From contig CAZQGO010000004.1 of assembly GCA_964593065.1 (NCBI GenBank), forward strand, positions 62,001 to 126,000: 64,000 nucleotides of DNA, written 5' to 3'. Source of the DNA: CAZQGO01 sp964593065. Its GTDB lineage: Bacteria > Oederibacteriota > JAAXVQ01. Shown piece after piece: positions 7,981-17,403 of this stretch. Under the pieces are notes generated by a model. It saw only the letters and a program-made list of their open reading frames with translations. It was not told the origin of the DNA and ran no database searches. The position numbers and the translations under genes were made by a program. Numbering within the stretch: position 1 is the stretch's first letter; every line of letters begins with the position of its first letter.

Positions 7981-10137
7981 TCAACTGGTCATACGGCCCA
8001 TGTCCCGGTCCGGCCGGATCAGTTCCAAGGGCAGGATAAATTGAAAAACATTCCCCAGCGGGCGTTTGGATTCAACCCAGACCTTTCCGCCATGAGCCTC
8101 GATAATGTAGCGCACGATGGTCAACCCCAAGCCGGTTCCGGAAATAAGTTGTGTCCGTTCATTCTCCAGACGGTGAAAAGGCTCGAAGATCTGGTCGAGT
8201 TGATCGGTCGGCAGGCCTTCCCCATGGTCTTCCACGGCGAAAAGCACGGCGGGAAAATACCCCGGCACATTCAAATTCACAGTGGAATGCGCCCAGCCCT
8301 TGCGAAAACGGGGTGATAAAACCCGTTTCAGGGTCAGTTTGATGCGCCCGCGGGAATACTTGACGGCGTTATCCACCAGGTTGTGCATGGCCTGCCGTAT
8401 TTTATCCGGGTCGGCGATGACACGCGGGACCTTGGCGCTCAAGTCCAGGACCATCTCCCTCTGCGCCGAGGCCTGTTCCTCCTGCGCCAGTTCGCGGACG
8501 ATGCGCGACAGCTCCACGGGGGCAAGTTTCAAAGAAATCTTCCCGGCCTCGATATTCGCCAAATCCAGCATGTCGTTCAAGATGTTGGTTAATCGCTGGG
8601 ACTCGCGGTGGATGTTTTGCAGATACTTGTTTTGGGTGGGCGTCGGCAGCTGGCGGTCAATGAGGAGGCTGGCAAAGCCGAGAATGCTCGTCATGGGCGT
8701 CCGCATGGTATGACTGGCAATCGCGACGAACTCGGATTTCATGCGGTTGATTTCCTTTTCGCGGGTAATATCCTCCACGATCAGGCCCCGGCCGATGAAA
8801 CGCTGGTCGCGGTCTTTCACGGGGAAATTGGTAATCCGGATGTCGGCGACATACGGCCGGTAGAGGGTGAACTCCAGCACCGGATAATCAAAAATATTCA
8901 TCAGGGCTCGAAGGTAGGAGGCCTGAACCACATGGGGTTCCTTGGCGTTGGTTAAAATCCTTTCCGGCACCAGCGAGGCCGAAGCCCCGACGATTTTTGT
9001 GACCGGGAGGTTGAGGTAACGCGCCGCCTGTTCGTTGATGAAAACGATTTCTTCGTGGAAATTAATGAGGATCAGGCCATCGGAAATGGAATTCACGATG
9101 GCGTCCAGTTTCCCCTTTTCCTCCACCAAATTCTCATAAAACCGCGCATTCTCGAGAGCGACGGCAATAATCCGGGCCAGGGTTTCCAGCTGCTGGATTT
9201 CCGTCTGCGAAAACTGCCGCAGCTTCAGGGAATGCAGGGAAACCAGGCCATAGGCGCGCTGGCGTCCCAGCATGGGGGCGTAGAGAGAGACGCAGGCCGG
9301 ATTCCCCTGCGTTCGCGCTTTTTTCCCCGGCGCCCCGGGCTCCGCGTGCGGAGTGCCTTCCTCGGGCAGGGATACCGTGATGTCGTCGGCCGCATAGGGG
9401 GAATCGTTGAGGACGACCGCTTTGCCCAGGGCCAGGCACTGCTTGAAGGGGTTGGCCAGCGCACTCAGGCGTTGTTCCCGCAGAAACCGCCGCGACAAGC
9501 CCGTCGCCTGCTTGGGATAGAGTTCGCGCTGGCGTTCGTCCAGTAAGAACACCGCCGTCAGCTTCACGTCGTAGGAATGACACAGGTAATCCAACAGGTC
9601 GTCGTAAAATTCCTGGGCCGTGATGTTGCCGGAAATGGCTTCGACCAATTTGAACAGGCTGGACAATTTGTGTTTTAAAAAAGACTGCTGGGCTTGAATA
9701 ATGTTCTCCTGGAAATGCAAATAGGGCCGGGTCACTCCGAGATCGAAGCGATACGCCAGCTGGCTGACGATCTGATCGAAGGCTAAAAATTGGCGGGCGT
9801 CCGGGGCGGGTTCGGACTCCAAGGCCGTCTGGAGGTAGCGGAAGAGGACCGTCCGGACCAGGTGGGAGGTCGCAAGCAGTTGGTCGATGGGATATCCCTG
9901 CCGGGCACGGCGCTCGCCGAGCGCATTCAAGCGGGCGTCGAGCGCCTTTTCGTCTATCTTCTCCCCGCGCAGTACGTCCAGCAGCATTTCCAGCTGGCTG
10001 CGGGTAAATTGCCGCATGCCCTCCTGTTCCGCCGCCGGAACCTGTCGGTAGTACGGAAGGTGACGGACGAATTCGGCCATCATGTCCCGCACCATGCTCT
10101 CCAGATTTTTTTCCAGGAACGCGATCAGGTTCTGCAC
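7981..10137 (-). CDS. GAF-PAS sensor histidine kinase, cytosolic
   Basis: A 718-residue kinase without membrane spans. Domains: a helical N-terminus (1-150, resembling the N-terminal helical region of RsbR-type sensors), GAF (about 165-335), PAS (about 345-460), HisKA (about 465-530) and HATPase (about 570-705). The phospho-acceptor is His476 in SHTMRTP: the usual Glu/Asp after the His is Thr. The ATP-site boxes are intact (DNAVKYS, DHGEGL, GTGLGL). The start is GTG at 10137 with AGGAGG about eight bases upstream. It lies 3 bases after the kinase gene at 10141, and its PAS-HisKA half is similar to that protein, suggesting duplication with a new sensor. Confidence 0.93.
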   Translation of the reverse strand: MQNLIAFLEKNLESMVRDMMAEFVRHLPYYRQVPAAEQEGMRQFTRSQLEMLLDVLRGEKIDEKALDARLNALGERRARQGYPIDQLLATSHLVRTVLFRYLQTALESEPAPDARQFLAFDQIVSQLAYRFDLGVTRPYLHFQENIIQAQQSFLKHKLSSLFKLVEAISGNITAQEFYDDLLDYLCHSYDVKLTAVFLLDERQRELYPKQATGLSRRFLREQRLSALANPFKQCLALGKAVVLNDSPYAADDITVSLPEEGTPHAEPGAPGKKARTQGNPACVSLYAPMLGRQRAYGLVSLHSLKLRQFSQTEIQQLETLARIIAVALENARFYENLVEEKGKLDAIVNSISDGLILINFHEEIVFINEQAARYLNLPVTKIVGASASLVPERILTNAKEPHVVQASYLRALMNIFDYPVLEFTLYRPYVADIRITNFPVKDRDQRFIGRGLIVEDITREKEINRMKSEFVAIASHTMRTPMTSILGFASLLIDRQLPTPTQNKYLQNIHRESQRLTNILNDMLDLANIEAGKISLKLAPVELSRIVRELAQEEQASAQREMVLDLSAKVPRVIADPDKIRQAMHNLVDNAVKYSRGRIKLTLKRVLSPRFRKGWAHSTVNLNVPGYFPAVLFAVEDHGEGLPTDQLDQIFEPFHRLENERTQLISGTGLGLTIVRYIIEAHGGKVWVESKRPLGNVFQFILPLELIRPDRDMGRMTS

Positions 10138-10140
10138 CGA

Positions 10141-12204
10141 TTATCCCTCCTGGGAGCCCGCCCGAGAACGCAGGGGCAGCAGCACCGTAAAAACGGTCCG
10201 GACACCCGGCTCGCTTTGAGCCCACACTCGGCCGCGGTGGGCTTCCACGATCCGCTTGACAATGGCCAAGCCCAATCCGGTGCCGCGGATGGTATGCACC
10301 GCAGTTTCCACGCGATGAAACGGGGTGAAAATCAGGGACAGGTGGTCCGGGGGGATGCCCTGGCCGAAATCAATCACCCTGAGCTCCAGGGCCGGAAAGA
10401 TCAGGGCGGTCTCATCGCGGCTGAGGTTCCATTCCGGTTCCGGCTGCTCGCGGCGGGCGACTTCCAACCCTACCGGTTTTCCCGGGGGAGAATACTTGTC
10501 GGCATTGGACAGGAGGTTCCACAGCACCTGGGACAGTTTGTCCCGGTCGGCCCAGAGCACCCCGGTGTCCGGAGCCAGAGAGATTTTCAGCTCCCGCCGG
10601 TCCTTCAACTGCGCCTGAAAGGATTCCACCACCTCGTTGATCAGTTCGCCGAAGTGGACTTGCTTGATTTCCAGCACGCCTTCCCCGCTCTCCAGATAAC
10701 TCAAATCCAGCATGTCATTCAATATCCGGGTTAAGCGTTCGGCCTCCTTGTGGATCTGTTCGGTGTACCGCTGATTCAAGGGCCGGGGCAATTCCTGGGT
10801 GAGCATGAGTTCCGAAAAGCCAAGAATGCTGGTCATGGGCGTGCGCAGTTCGTGGCTCGCAATGGAGACGAACTCGGCTTTCAGGCGTTCCACTTCGCGT
10901 TCATGGGTTACGTCCTCGATCAGCAGGCCGCGGCCGGCGTATTCCCCCTGCCGGTCCCTGACCGGGAACAATTTGAGGCGGATCTCCTGCCGGCGCGTCG
11001 TCACGGCCGAGTATTCGATCACGAGCGGGTTGGAGGGATACTGCTGGGCATATTCCAGTTTGCGGGCCAGCACCTCCCGGTCCGCCGCCACGGCCAAAAG
11101 ATGTTCGTTCAGCACCCCCAGGGGATGCCCCAGGAGATCTTCCACCCGCCGACCGAGATACTGGGCGCCGCGGGCGTTGAGATAGGCGATCCGTCCCTGG
11201 GGGTCCACCAGCATCAAGCCCTCGGTCATAGACTGGACGATGGCCTCGAAACGGCTCTTCTCCTCCGCAATGGTCTTATCGAGCTGGGCTTTCTCGATGG
11301 CAATGGCCTTCAAGGCCAATTCCCTTTGCAGGAGCAAGTTCCAGCCTAAAACGATCATGGCCACCAGCAGGGACCCTCCCACGAAAATAAAGACCCAGCG
11401 CAGGACGCGCCGGGACAGGGGAGGCTGGGGCTGGATTTTCTCGCCGAACCACTGATTAAATATACGCTCCCGGATGCCTGAACGTTCCACATCGGCGAAC
11501 CCCTTGGCCAGGCGGCGGGCCAAATCCTGCTCATCCGTTCTCACCAGGACGCCGAAGCGCGAACGCGCCACTTCCGTTCCCACGGTTTTCACCTGTCCGC
11601 TCAAATTGCTCTCGCCCAAGAAGCGCATGGTCGTCAGTCGCTCCCCGACATAGGCGTCTACGCCGCCGTTGCGCAGGAGAAAAAAGCCCCGGGCGATGTC
11701 TTTCACCGGCACGAGTTGAACCTGCCGGATCCTTTTCAAAACCCCGTAGGCGGGATCGTCCTCCAGTACCGCCACGCGTTTGCCCAACAGGTCCTGCAAG
11801 CTGGCCAAATCATAGCGCTCCTGAATGACGAAAATCAACGACGGGCTTTCCAGATAGAAAGCGGCAAAGATGAACTTTTGCGCCAACTCGGGAGTGTAGC
11901 GCACGCTGTGGATACAGTCGATCTCCCCTTCCGCGAGGGCCCGCAGGCTTTCCGCCGGCAAGGCGGGATAAAAAAACACGTTCTCGATGCCTAATTGCTG
12001 CCCCACGGACTGCAGGAGATCGACGGAAAAGCCGGTATAGACCCCGCTTTGGTCCAAATAGGCGAACGGAGCCATTTCCAGCGGCCCCCCGATCCGCAGG
12101 CGTGATGGTTCCCCGGAGGCCTTGGCCCGGGAGACGTCGGCGCGCGCACCGGCCGCCAGCAGCAGCGCGGCCACGGCGACCCAGGCGATTCCCAGACGCG
12201 TCAT
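10141..12204 (-). CDS. Sensor histidine kinase with periplasmic substrate-binding domain
   Basis: A 687-residue membrane kinase of the BvgS/EvgS-like layout. It has a signal sequence (1-22), one SBP_bac_3-type solute-binding domain (about 35-255; GVYTGFSVDLLQSV, GEIDCIHSVRYTPE, VAVLEDDPAYG), a membrane span (about 268-292), PAS (about 318-430), HisKA with His451 in the canonical SHELRTP, and HATPase (NADKYS, DFGQGI, GTGLGL). The solute-binding domain implies sensing of an amino acid or similar small molecule. There is no fused receiver domain, so the receiver of the neighbouring KaiC fusion is a natural partner. Its first 4 bases overlap the stop of that gene. Confidence 0.94.
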   Translation of the reverse strand: MTRLGIAWVAVAALLLAAGARADVSRAKASGEPSRLRIGGPLEMAPFAYLDQSGVYTGFSVDLLQSVGQQLGIENVFFYPALPAESLRALAEGEIDCIHSVRYTPELAQKFIFAAFYLESPSLIFVIQERYDLASLQDLLGKRVAVLEDDPAYGVLKRIRQVQLVPVKDIARGFFLLRNGGVDAYVGERLTTMRFLGESNLSGQVKTVGTEVARSRFGVLVRTDEQDLARRLAKGFADVERSGIRERIFNQWFGEKIQPQPPLSRRVLRWVFIFVGGSLLVAMIVLGWNLLLQRELALKAIAIEKAQLDKTIAEEKSRFEAIVQSMTEGLMLVDPQGRIAYLNARGAQYLGRRVEDLLGHPLGVLNEHLLAVAADREVLARKLEYAQQYPSNPLVIEYSAVTTRRQEIRLKLFPVRDRQGEYAGRGLLIEDVTHEREVERLKAEFVSIASHELRTPMTSILGFSELMLTQELPRPLNQRYTEQIHKEAERLTRILNDMLDLSYLESGEGVLEIKQVHFGELINEVVESFQAQLKDRRELKISLAPDTGVLWADRDKLSQVLWNLLSNADKYSPPGKPVGLEVARREQPEPEWNLSRDETALIFPALELRVIDFGQGIPPDHLSLIFTPFHRVETAVHTIRGTGLGLAIVKRIVEAHRGRVWAQSEPGVRTVFTVLLPLRSRAGSQEG

Positions 12205-14048
12205 TCAGCCTTCCTCTTGCCGTACACTCTCCTCAGGATCATTTTTACTCGTGCCACCAGTTCCTGCGGCGAGAAGGGTTTGGTCATGTAGTCGTCGGCC
12301 CCGATGTTCATCCCGTGAACCTTGGATTCGATTTCCCCCTTCGCGGACAGGATGACGATGGGAATTTCGGCCGTAGCCGGTTCTGCTTTGAGCCGCTGGC
12401 AGACTTCGAACCCGTTGAGTTTGGGCAGCATCAAATCCAGGATAATCAAGTCCGGCTCCTCCGTCATGGCGCGGTGCAAGCCGCTTTCGCCGTCCCCCGC
12501 ATCCAGGATGGTCATGCGTTCCTCGCGGAAACTCGCCTTGATCAGTTCGACCATCCGCGCGTCGTCGTCCACCACCAGGATCTTCATGGGTTCGGCGCCC
12601 AAACGGCGGCGCGTCATGCCGGCGAGGATTCCCTCGTGGCTCAGGAAGGGTTCGCCGATGCGGACGCCCCGGCCGTCGATCAGGAGTTCGCGCAGGTTGC
12701 GGTCGTGCGCCGAACCGCGCTGTTTGATCACCATGATGGCCTTCCGGATACTGCCTTCGATTTCCGCCAACCGCAACAAGATCACCGTGTCCACCAGATA
12801 GGACAAGTTCGAATCGCTGAGTTTGAACTCGCCCACCATTTCCGGAATCTCGGAAGTGCACAGGGTCGTGACCTGGGCCCGCCGCAGGATGCGCACCATG
12901 GTTTGGAAAGTCAAATGCACGTCCCCGGAGGAGACCGCCAGGTTGTTCAAAAAGCTGATCGGGTCGATCACCAGCCGTTGGGGCTTGACCTCGGCCAAGT
13001 GGCAGCGAAGCAGATGCAAAAATTCGCCTTCGCTGCTGCCGGCCCCGGGCACGCTCACGATGGCCAGCCGCTGGGCTTGCACCGCCGGCGCCAATTCCAG
13101 GCCGAGCGAGCGGGCGTGGCGCAAAATATGGTCGCCTTGCTCCTCCATGGAAAAGTACAGTCCGACCTCGCCCTGTTCCAGGCCCTTGGCCAAAAAATGC
13201 AGCGCCAGATTGGTTTTGCCGGTGCCGGAGGGACCCGCCAGCAATACGGTCTGCCCCTGGAAGAAGCCGCCGCCCATCATCTCATCCATGCCCGCGACGC
13301 CCGTGCCGACGCGCGGGACCTCATCGATCTCCTTTCCGCTGGCCAGGGTGATCTGGCTGGGCAGGGTGGTGGGATAGACTTCCACGCCTTCCTCCGTGAT
13401 TTCGAAAGGATGCTGGCCGTGCAAATGTTTTTGTCCACGGGCCTTGAACACCTCGATCTGCCGCCGGCGCTGGTTATCCCGGACCAGGTCAAACGTCAGT
13501 CGGATGTAGCTATCCACCGAATACATTCCCCAGTGAGACAGGTCTTCCCCCTCAATGTCCTTGATCAAGAAACTGGAAATGCCATGGCGCTTGAACCCGT
13601 TGATAAAGCGGTTGATTAAATCTCGCTGGGTTTGCAGGTCCGCCTTCAGTTTGTATAAAAAATTGATGGAATCGACCAGCACCCGGCGCGCGCCCAGTTC
13701 CTGCGTGACCTGGTCGAACAATCCTCCCGGGCGTTCCATTTCACTGCGCAGGACATCCGGCGAGGTCATGATCACCCGCAGTCGTCCCTCGCGCTCCAAT
13801 TGCCGGAGATCCCATCCGAAATTCAAGGCGTCACGATAATATTGGGCGGGAAACTCTTCGAACGTAATGATAAGGCCCGGCTGCCCGTCCGCGATGCCCT
13901 GCATGATAAAATGCAAGCCCAAGGTGGTCTTGCCGGTCCCGGGCAGGCCCTCCACCAGCAGGCTGGCCCCCTCCAAAATCCCGCCCAGGAGAATCTCATC
14001 CAATCCCGTCACGCCGGTTTTGAGTTTGGTCGTCCCCAAAATATCCAC
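12201..14048 (-). CDS. Double KaiC-type ATPase fused to a response-regulator receiver domain
   Basis: A 615-residue protein with two RecA/KaiC domains and a C-terminal receiver. KaiC domain 1 (about 1-235) has Walker A GLPGTGKT (34-41), the paired catalytic glutamates (64-65) and Walker B RVLVDS. Domain 2 (about 245-475) has Walker A GPSGTGKT (272-279), glutamates 302-303, Walker B RLVIDP, and the KaiC-like RGSAHD segment. The receiver (about 488-612) has acidic pocket VDDD (493-496), phospho-acceptor Asp538, Ser568 and Lys590, all intact. The GTG start at 14048 has no good ribosome site nearby; AAGGGAG lies about 20 bases upstream and an in-frame TAA prevents extension. Probably an ATPase switch controlled by phosphorelay. 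No KaiA or KaiB is visible. Confidence 0.92.
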   Translation of the reverse strand: MDILGTTKLKTGVTGLDEILLGGILEGASLLVEGLPGTGKTTLGLHFIMQGIADGQPGLIITFEEFPAQYYRDALNFGWDLRQLEREGRLRVIMTSPDVLRSEMERPGGLFDQVTQELGARRVLVDSINFLYKLKADLQTQRDLINRFINGFKRHGISSFLIKDIEGEDLSHWGMYSVDSYIRLTFDLVRDNQRRRQIEVFKARGQKHLHGQHPFEITEEGVEVYPTTLPSQITLASGKEIDEVPRVGTGVAGMDEMMGGGFFQGQTVLLAGPSGTGKTNLALHFLAKGLEQGEVGLYFSMEEQGDHILRHARSLGLELAPAVQAQRLAIVSVPGAGSSEGEFLHLLRCHLAEVKPQRLVIDPISFLNNLAVSSGDVHLTFQTMVRILRRAQVTTLCTSEIPEMVGEFKLSDSNLSYLVDTVILLRLAEIEGSIRKAIMVIKQRGSAHDRNLRELLIDGRGVRIGEPFLSHEGILAGMTRRRLGAEPMKILVVDDDARMVELIKASFREERMTILDAGDGESGLHRAMTEEPDLIILDLMLPKLNGFEVCQRLKAEPATAEIPIVILSAKGEIESKVHGMNIGADDYMTKPFSPQELVARVKMILRRVYGKRKAE

Positions 14049-14098
14049 CTCGTCCGCGTATTTTTTTCTCCCTTAGGTCCCGGCCAAAAGCCTTCCGG

Positions 14099-14128
14099 AT
14101 TATAGCACCGGCCGAATCCCTACGGCAA
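14099..14128 (-). promoter_or_regulatory. Promoter for the KaiC-receiver/kinase genes
   Basis: TTGCCG, 18-base spacer and perfect TATAAT on the minus strand, about 50 bases upstream of the KaiC-fusion start. This would let the KaiC-kinase-kinase genes be transcribed separately from the diguanylate cyclase. Confidence 0.55.
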
Positions 14129-14248
14129 GACTTTTCCTGCCGGCGCCGGCGTTAAAAGCCTTAATTTTCAGGGTAAATCCGCGAAAAAATGATTCCGCTC
14201 GGGGGAGGCGCCGGTATGGGCAAACGGCGCAGGGCGGACGGTCCCGGA

Positions 14249-16318
14249 TTAGATGGAATGCACGATGACGCGGTTGCGGCCGGACTCCTTGGCCTGGTAC
14301 AAGGCATCATCCGCTTCCCGCAGCAGATCCTCCCGGTTGTCCACGCCCTGGCGATAGGCGGAGACGCCCAGGGAAACCGTGATGGAAACCTGTGGAATCT
14401 TCATGTCGCCCAGGAACCGGCAGTTGAGAACGGACTCCCGGATGCGTTCGGCCACCACCTTGGCGCCCTCCAGATTGGTCATGGGCAGAATGATTACGAA
14501 TTCCTCACCACCGTAACGCGCCACCAGGTCATTTTCACGGACGGAGGCCCGGGTGAGGTTGGCAATCTCCTTCAACGCCAGGTCCCCCGCGATGTGACCG
14601 AAGGAATCGTTGTATTCCTTGAAATGATCGATGTCCAGCATGATCAGGGCCAAATCATTGCCATAGCGCTTGCAATGGGCGAATTCGTCCGCGAAGCGCA
14701 GCTGGAAAAAGCGGTGATTGTACAGCCCCGTCAAACCGTCGGTGATGGCCTGTTCCTTGACCTGCAGGTACAGGCGCGCGTTTTCAATGGCCAGGACGGC
14801 TTGGTTGGCGATCGCCGAGACCAGGGTGACCTCGTCCTCCAGGAAGCGGTGCGTCTCGCGGGTTTCATCCACGACGAGCAGGCCCAGCGCCTGCTGTTTC
14901 AGAAGCAGAGGGACCGCGAGCAGCGAGCGGATGGTCAATTTCCCGTGCAGAAGAGCCTGGAAGAGTTCGTCGTCCTGCCCTTCGGCGACCTCGACGGCAT
15001 GCTGTTCCATCAGCGCTTGGAAGAAACGCGTGCGGCGGATGTCGGACAGATGCAAGGTCAGCTGATCCAGTTCCTCCTGGGGATAGCCGTAGGCGGCCAC
15101 GGCATCCAGGCAGTTCTTTTTGCCGTCCAGCAGCCACACCACGCTGCGGTCCACGCCGATACTCTCGGCTGCGTGCCGGGTCAGCAAGGCCAGAACCTCT
15201 TTAAACTCCAGGGATGCCGCCACTTCCTGGCCGACTTCGTTGAGCACCACCAGCTGGGCGCTCTTGCGGATGATCATGTCGGCCTGGGATTCCAGCATTT
15301 TGTTTTTTTCTTCCAGCTCTCGGGCAAAGCGCGTTTGTTCCTGATATAAGAGAACGTTTTTCAAGGTCACGGCTACCTGGTTGGCAAAGCCCATGAAGAG
15401 TTCCTGGTCCGCCTCCGTGTACCGCTGTTCGCGATGGCTGTCGGCGGCCGCCGCCAGGACCCCCAGGACCTCCTCCGCAAACACGATGGGCACGGCAATC
15501 AGCCGTTTGACATCCGACAGAAAGGGGATTTTTTGCGCTGCGCGGCCATAGTCGTTGCTGATGACAGGCAGCCGCGTTTCCGCGGCTTCTCCCACGTGCC
15601 CCTCGCCAAACTTGACGGAATATTCCCCGTACGTGGCCTCGGCGTGGCTCCAGGCCTCAAGGTTTAATCGCCGGGGTTCCTTGCCGGCAGGAGATTGCGA
15701 TTCGGCCAAGAAGAGGTAAACCTGCTTGGTGTGCATCAGCATGGAGGCGTGAAAAACGAGGTTGTAAAGCAGCGCCTGCAAGTCCAGTTCGGTGGTGATG
15801 CTCTGGGTCGCGTGAAACAGCACCGAGCTTTCCATGTTTTTTTCGCGAATGATTTTTTCCTGATTGCGCAAGAACGCCTTGGCGGTTTCCAGCAAACCCT
15901 GGAGCCAGAACTCCTCGCTGGCTTCCAGGATGCCGCCGCGGCGCGTGCCCGCAAACCACTTCCCGATATGCTCGCCGATCACGGAACGGATCACGAAGAG
16001 CGCCGTGCTGACCTGATCAAAGCCGAAAGGGAGATCCGCGATTTCCTGGTAGATGGCCTGGATCCTTTTGGGAGAGGCCTCGGAGCGGTTGGTCAGGGTT
16101 TCGCGCTGGGCGGGAATCAGTCTCTCCATCACGAGGTGGGCCAGCGGGCGCAAATCGTATGCGCGTTTCCTGCCGCCGACCTTGGCGCGTACGCGTGCGA
16201 GGCTTTCGTAAAGTTGCGGCAGGAAAGAGGCTTGATGTTGTTCGATTTTTTGAAAAAGCGACAGCAGCTGCTTGGCCAGCATGTCGCCCGCCGGGATTTC
16301 CCGGCTGACCTTCGGCAT
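14249..16318 (-). CDS. Diguanylate cyclase with two GAF domains
   Basis: A 689-residue cytosolic protein that would make c-di-GMP from GTP. It has a helical N-terminus (1-150), two GAF domains (about 175-330 and 370-515) joined by a coiled coil (ARELEEKNKMLESQADMI), and a GGDEF domain. The active site is GGEEF (603-607). The product-inhibition I-site RxxD is intact (REND, 594-597) at the usual five-residue distance. The ATG at 16318 follows a GGAGG. It lies between queA and the KaiC cluster in the same direction and is the only visible c-di-GMP synthase in the window. GAF ligands are unknown. Confidence 0.94.
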   Translation of the reverse strand: MPKVSREIPAGDMLAKQLLSLFQKIEQHQASFLPQLYESLARVRAKVGGRKRAYDLRPLAHLVMERLIPAQRETLTNRSEASPKRIQAIYQEIADLPFGFDQVSTALFVIRSVIGEHIGKWFAGTRRGGILEASEEFWLQGLLETAKAFLRNQEKIIREKNMESSVLFHATQSITTELDLQALLYNLVFHASMLMHTKQVYLFLAESQSPAGKEPRRLNLEAWSHAEATYGEYSVKFGEGHVGEAAETRLPVISNDYGRAAQKIPFLSDVKRLIAVPIVFAEEVLGVLAAAADSHREQRYTEADQELFMGFANQVAVTLKNVLLYQEQTRFARELEEKNKMLESQADMIIRKSAQLVVLNEVGQEVAASLEFKEVLALLTRHAAESIGVDRSVVWLLDGKKNCLDAVAAYGYPQEELDQLTLHLSDIRRTRFFQALMEQHAVEVAEGQDDELFQALLHGKLTIRSLLAVPLLLKQQALGLLVVDETRETHRFLEDEVTLVSAIANQAVLAIENARLYLQVKEQAITDGLTGLYNHRFFQLRFADEFAHCKRYGNDLALIMLDIDHFKEYNDSFGHIAGDLALKEIANLTRASVRENDLVARYGGEEFVIILPMTNLEGAKVVAERIRESVLNCRFLGDMKIPQVSITVSLGVSAYRQGVDNREDLLREADDALYQAKESGRNRVIVHSI

Positions 16319-16350
16319 TGGTTCCTCCGCCAGAAAATTAATTCAATATA

Positions 16351-17388
16351 TCATATCAAGAGCATGGCGTCGCCGTAACTGAAAAATCGGTATTTTTTTT
16401 GAACCGCCAGCGCATACGCGGCCAGCAGCTGCTCGCGGCCGGCCAAGGCGCTCGCCAACAGCAGCAAGGAAGAACGGGGAAGGTGAAAGTTGGTCAACAG
16501 GCCGTCCACCACCTTCCAGGCGTAGGGCGGCCGTATGAAAAGCGAGGTCTCGCCCGCCCCGGGCCGGATGGTTCCATCGGGGGCGGCCGAGGATTCCAGA
16601 GCGCGGGCCGCGGTGGTTCCGCAGGCGATGATCCGTCCCCCCAGCAGCCGGCAGCGGTTCACCGCGTTGGCTGCGCTGCGCGAAATCCGGTAGCGCTCGG
16701 GATGCAAGGCGTTTTTCGTCATCGCCTCCGGGGTGAGAGGGGAAAAAGTGCCCCAGCCCACGTGCAGGGTGACGCGCACGATCTTGATTCCCCGGCGCGC
16801 CCAGCCCCGCAGCTGGGCCCGGGTAAAATGCAAACCCGCCGTGGGCGCGGCCACGGAACCGGGCAGGCGGGCAAAAACGGTCTGGTAGCGTTTTCGGTCC
16901 CGCGACCCGCGGTTCGGGTGGAATCTTTTGATATAAGGCGGCAGCGGCGGTTCGCCGTTTTGCGCCAGAAACCTGCTCCAGTCTCCCGCAGGGGAAAACT
17001 GCAGGACCGCCCTGCCCCACCGGCCCAGGGACACAACCTCGGCCGTCTTCGGCCCGATCCGCAGACGCGCGCCCGGACGGAGCCGCCGGCTGGGGCTGAC
17101 CAGAGCCTCCCAGCATCCGGCGCGCAGTTGGCGGTGCAACAGGACTTCGATGCCCGCGCCGGTCGGCATTTTCACGGCCCACAGGCGGGCCGGAATGACC
17201 CGGCTGTCATTGAGCACCAGGCAATCCCCGGGGCGGAGCCACAACGGCAGGTCCCGGATCCGGCGATGGAAAAAACGCCCGCCGTGCACGTCCATGACCA
17301 AGAGGCGCGAGCAACCCCGCCGGCGGGGCTTGTGTGCGATGCGCCCCGGCGGCAGGAAATAGTCATACTCCTGCAAGGGATCAGGCAA
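16351..17388 (-). CDS. queA: S-adenosylmethionine:tRNA ribosyltransferase-isomerase
   Basis: Transfers and rearranges the ribosyl moiety of SAM onto preQ1-tRNA, forming epoxyqueuosine. The 345-residue length is typical. Family landmarks are YDYFLPPGRIAHKP, CLVLNDSRVIPARL, GSVAAPTAGLHFT, VTLHVGWGTFSP and TNFHLPRSSLLLL. It is in the same direction as tgt but separated from it by DUF72 and the signalling cluster. The upstream neighbour, 16 bases away, is a SpoIID-family gene. Confidence 0.97.
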   Translation of the reverse strand: MPDPLQEYDYFLPPGRIAHKPRRRGCSRLLVMDVHGGRFFHRRIRDLPLWLRPGDCLVLNDSRVIPARLWAVKMPTGAGIEVLLHRQLRAGCWEALVSPSRRLRPGARLRIGPKTAEVVSLGRWGRAVLQFSPAGDWSRFLAQNGEPPLPPYIKRFHPNRGSRDRKRYQTVFARLPGSVAAPTAGLHFTRAQLRGWARRGIKIVRVTLHVGWGTFSPLTPEAMTKNALHPERYRISRSAANAVNRCRLLGGRIIACGTTAARALESSAAPDGTIRPGAGETSLFIRPPYAWKVVDGLLTNFHLPRSSLLLLASALAGREQLLAAYALAVQKKYRFFSYGDAMLLI

Positions 17389-17403
17389 GACTGCGCCCCG
17401 AGT

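Noticed and set aside
12102..13619. Plus-strand open frame of 505 codons opposite the KaiC-receiver gene
   Set aside because: Antisense shadow; the minus strand has intact KaiC and receiver motifs.
12201..14048. True circadian clock KaiABC locus
   Set aside because: No KaiA or KaiB is visible and the protein is a receiver fusion; KaiC-type ATPases have many non-clock roles.
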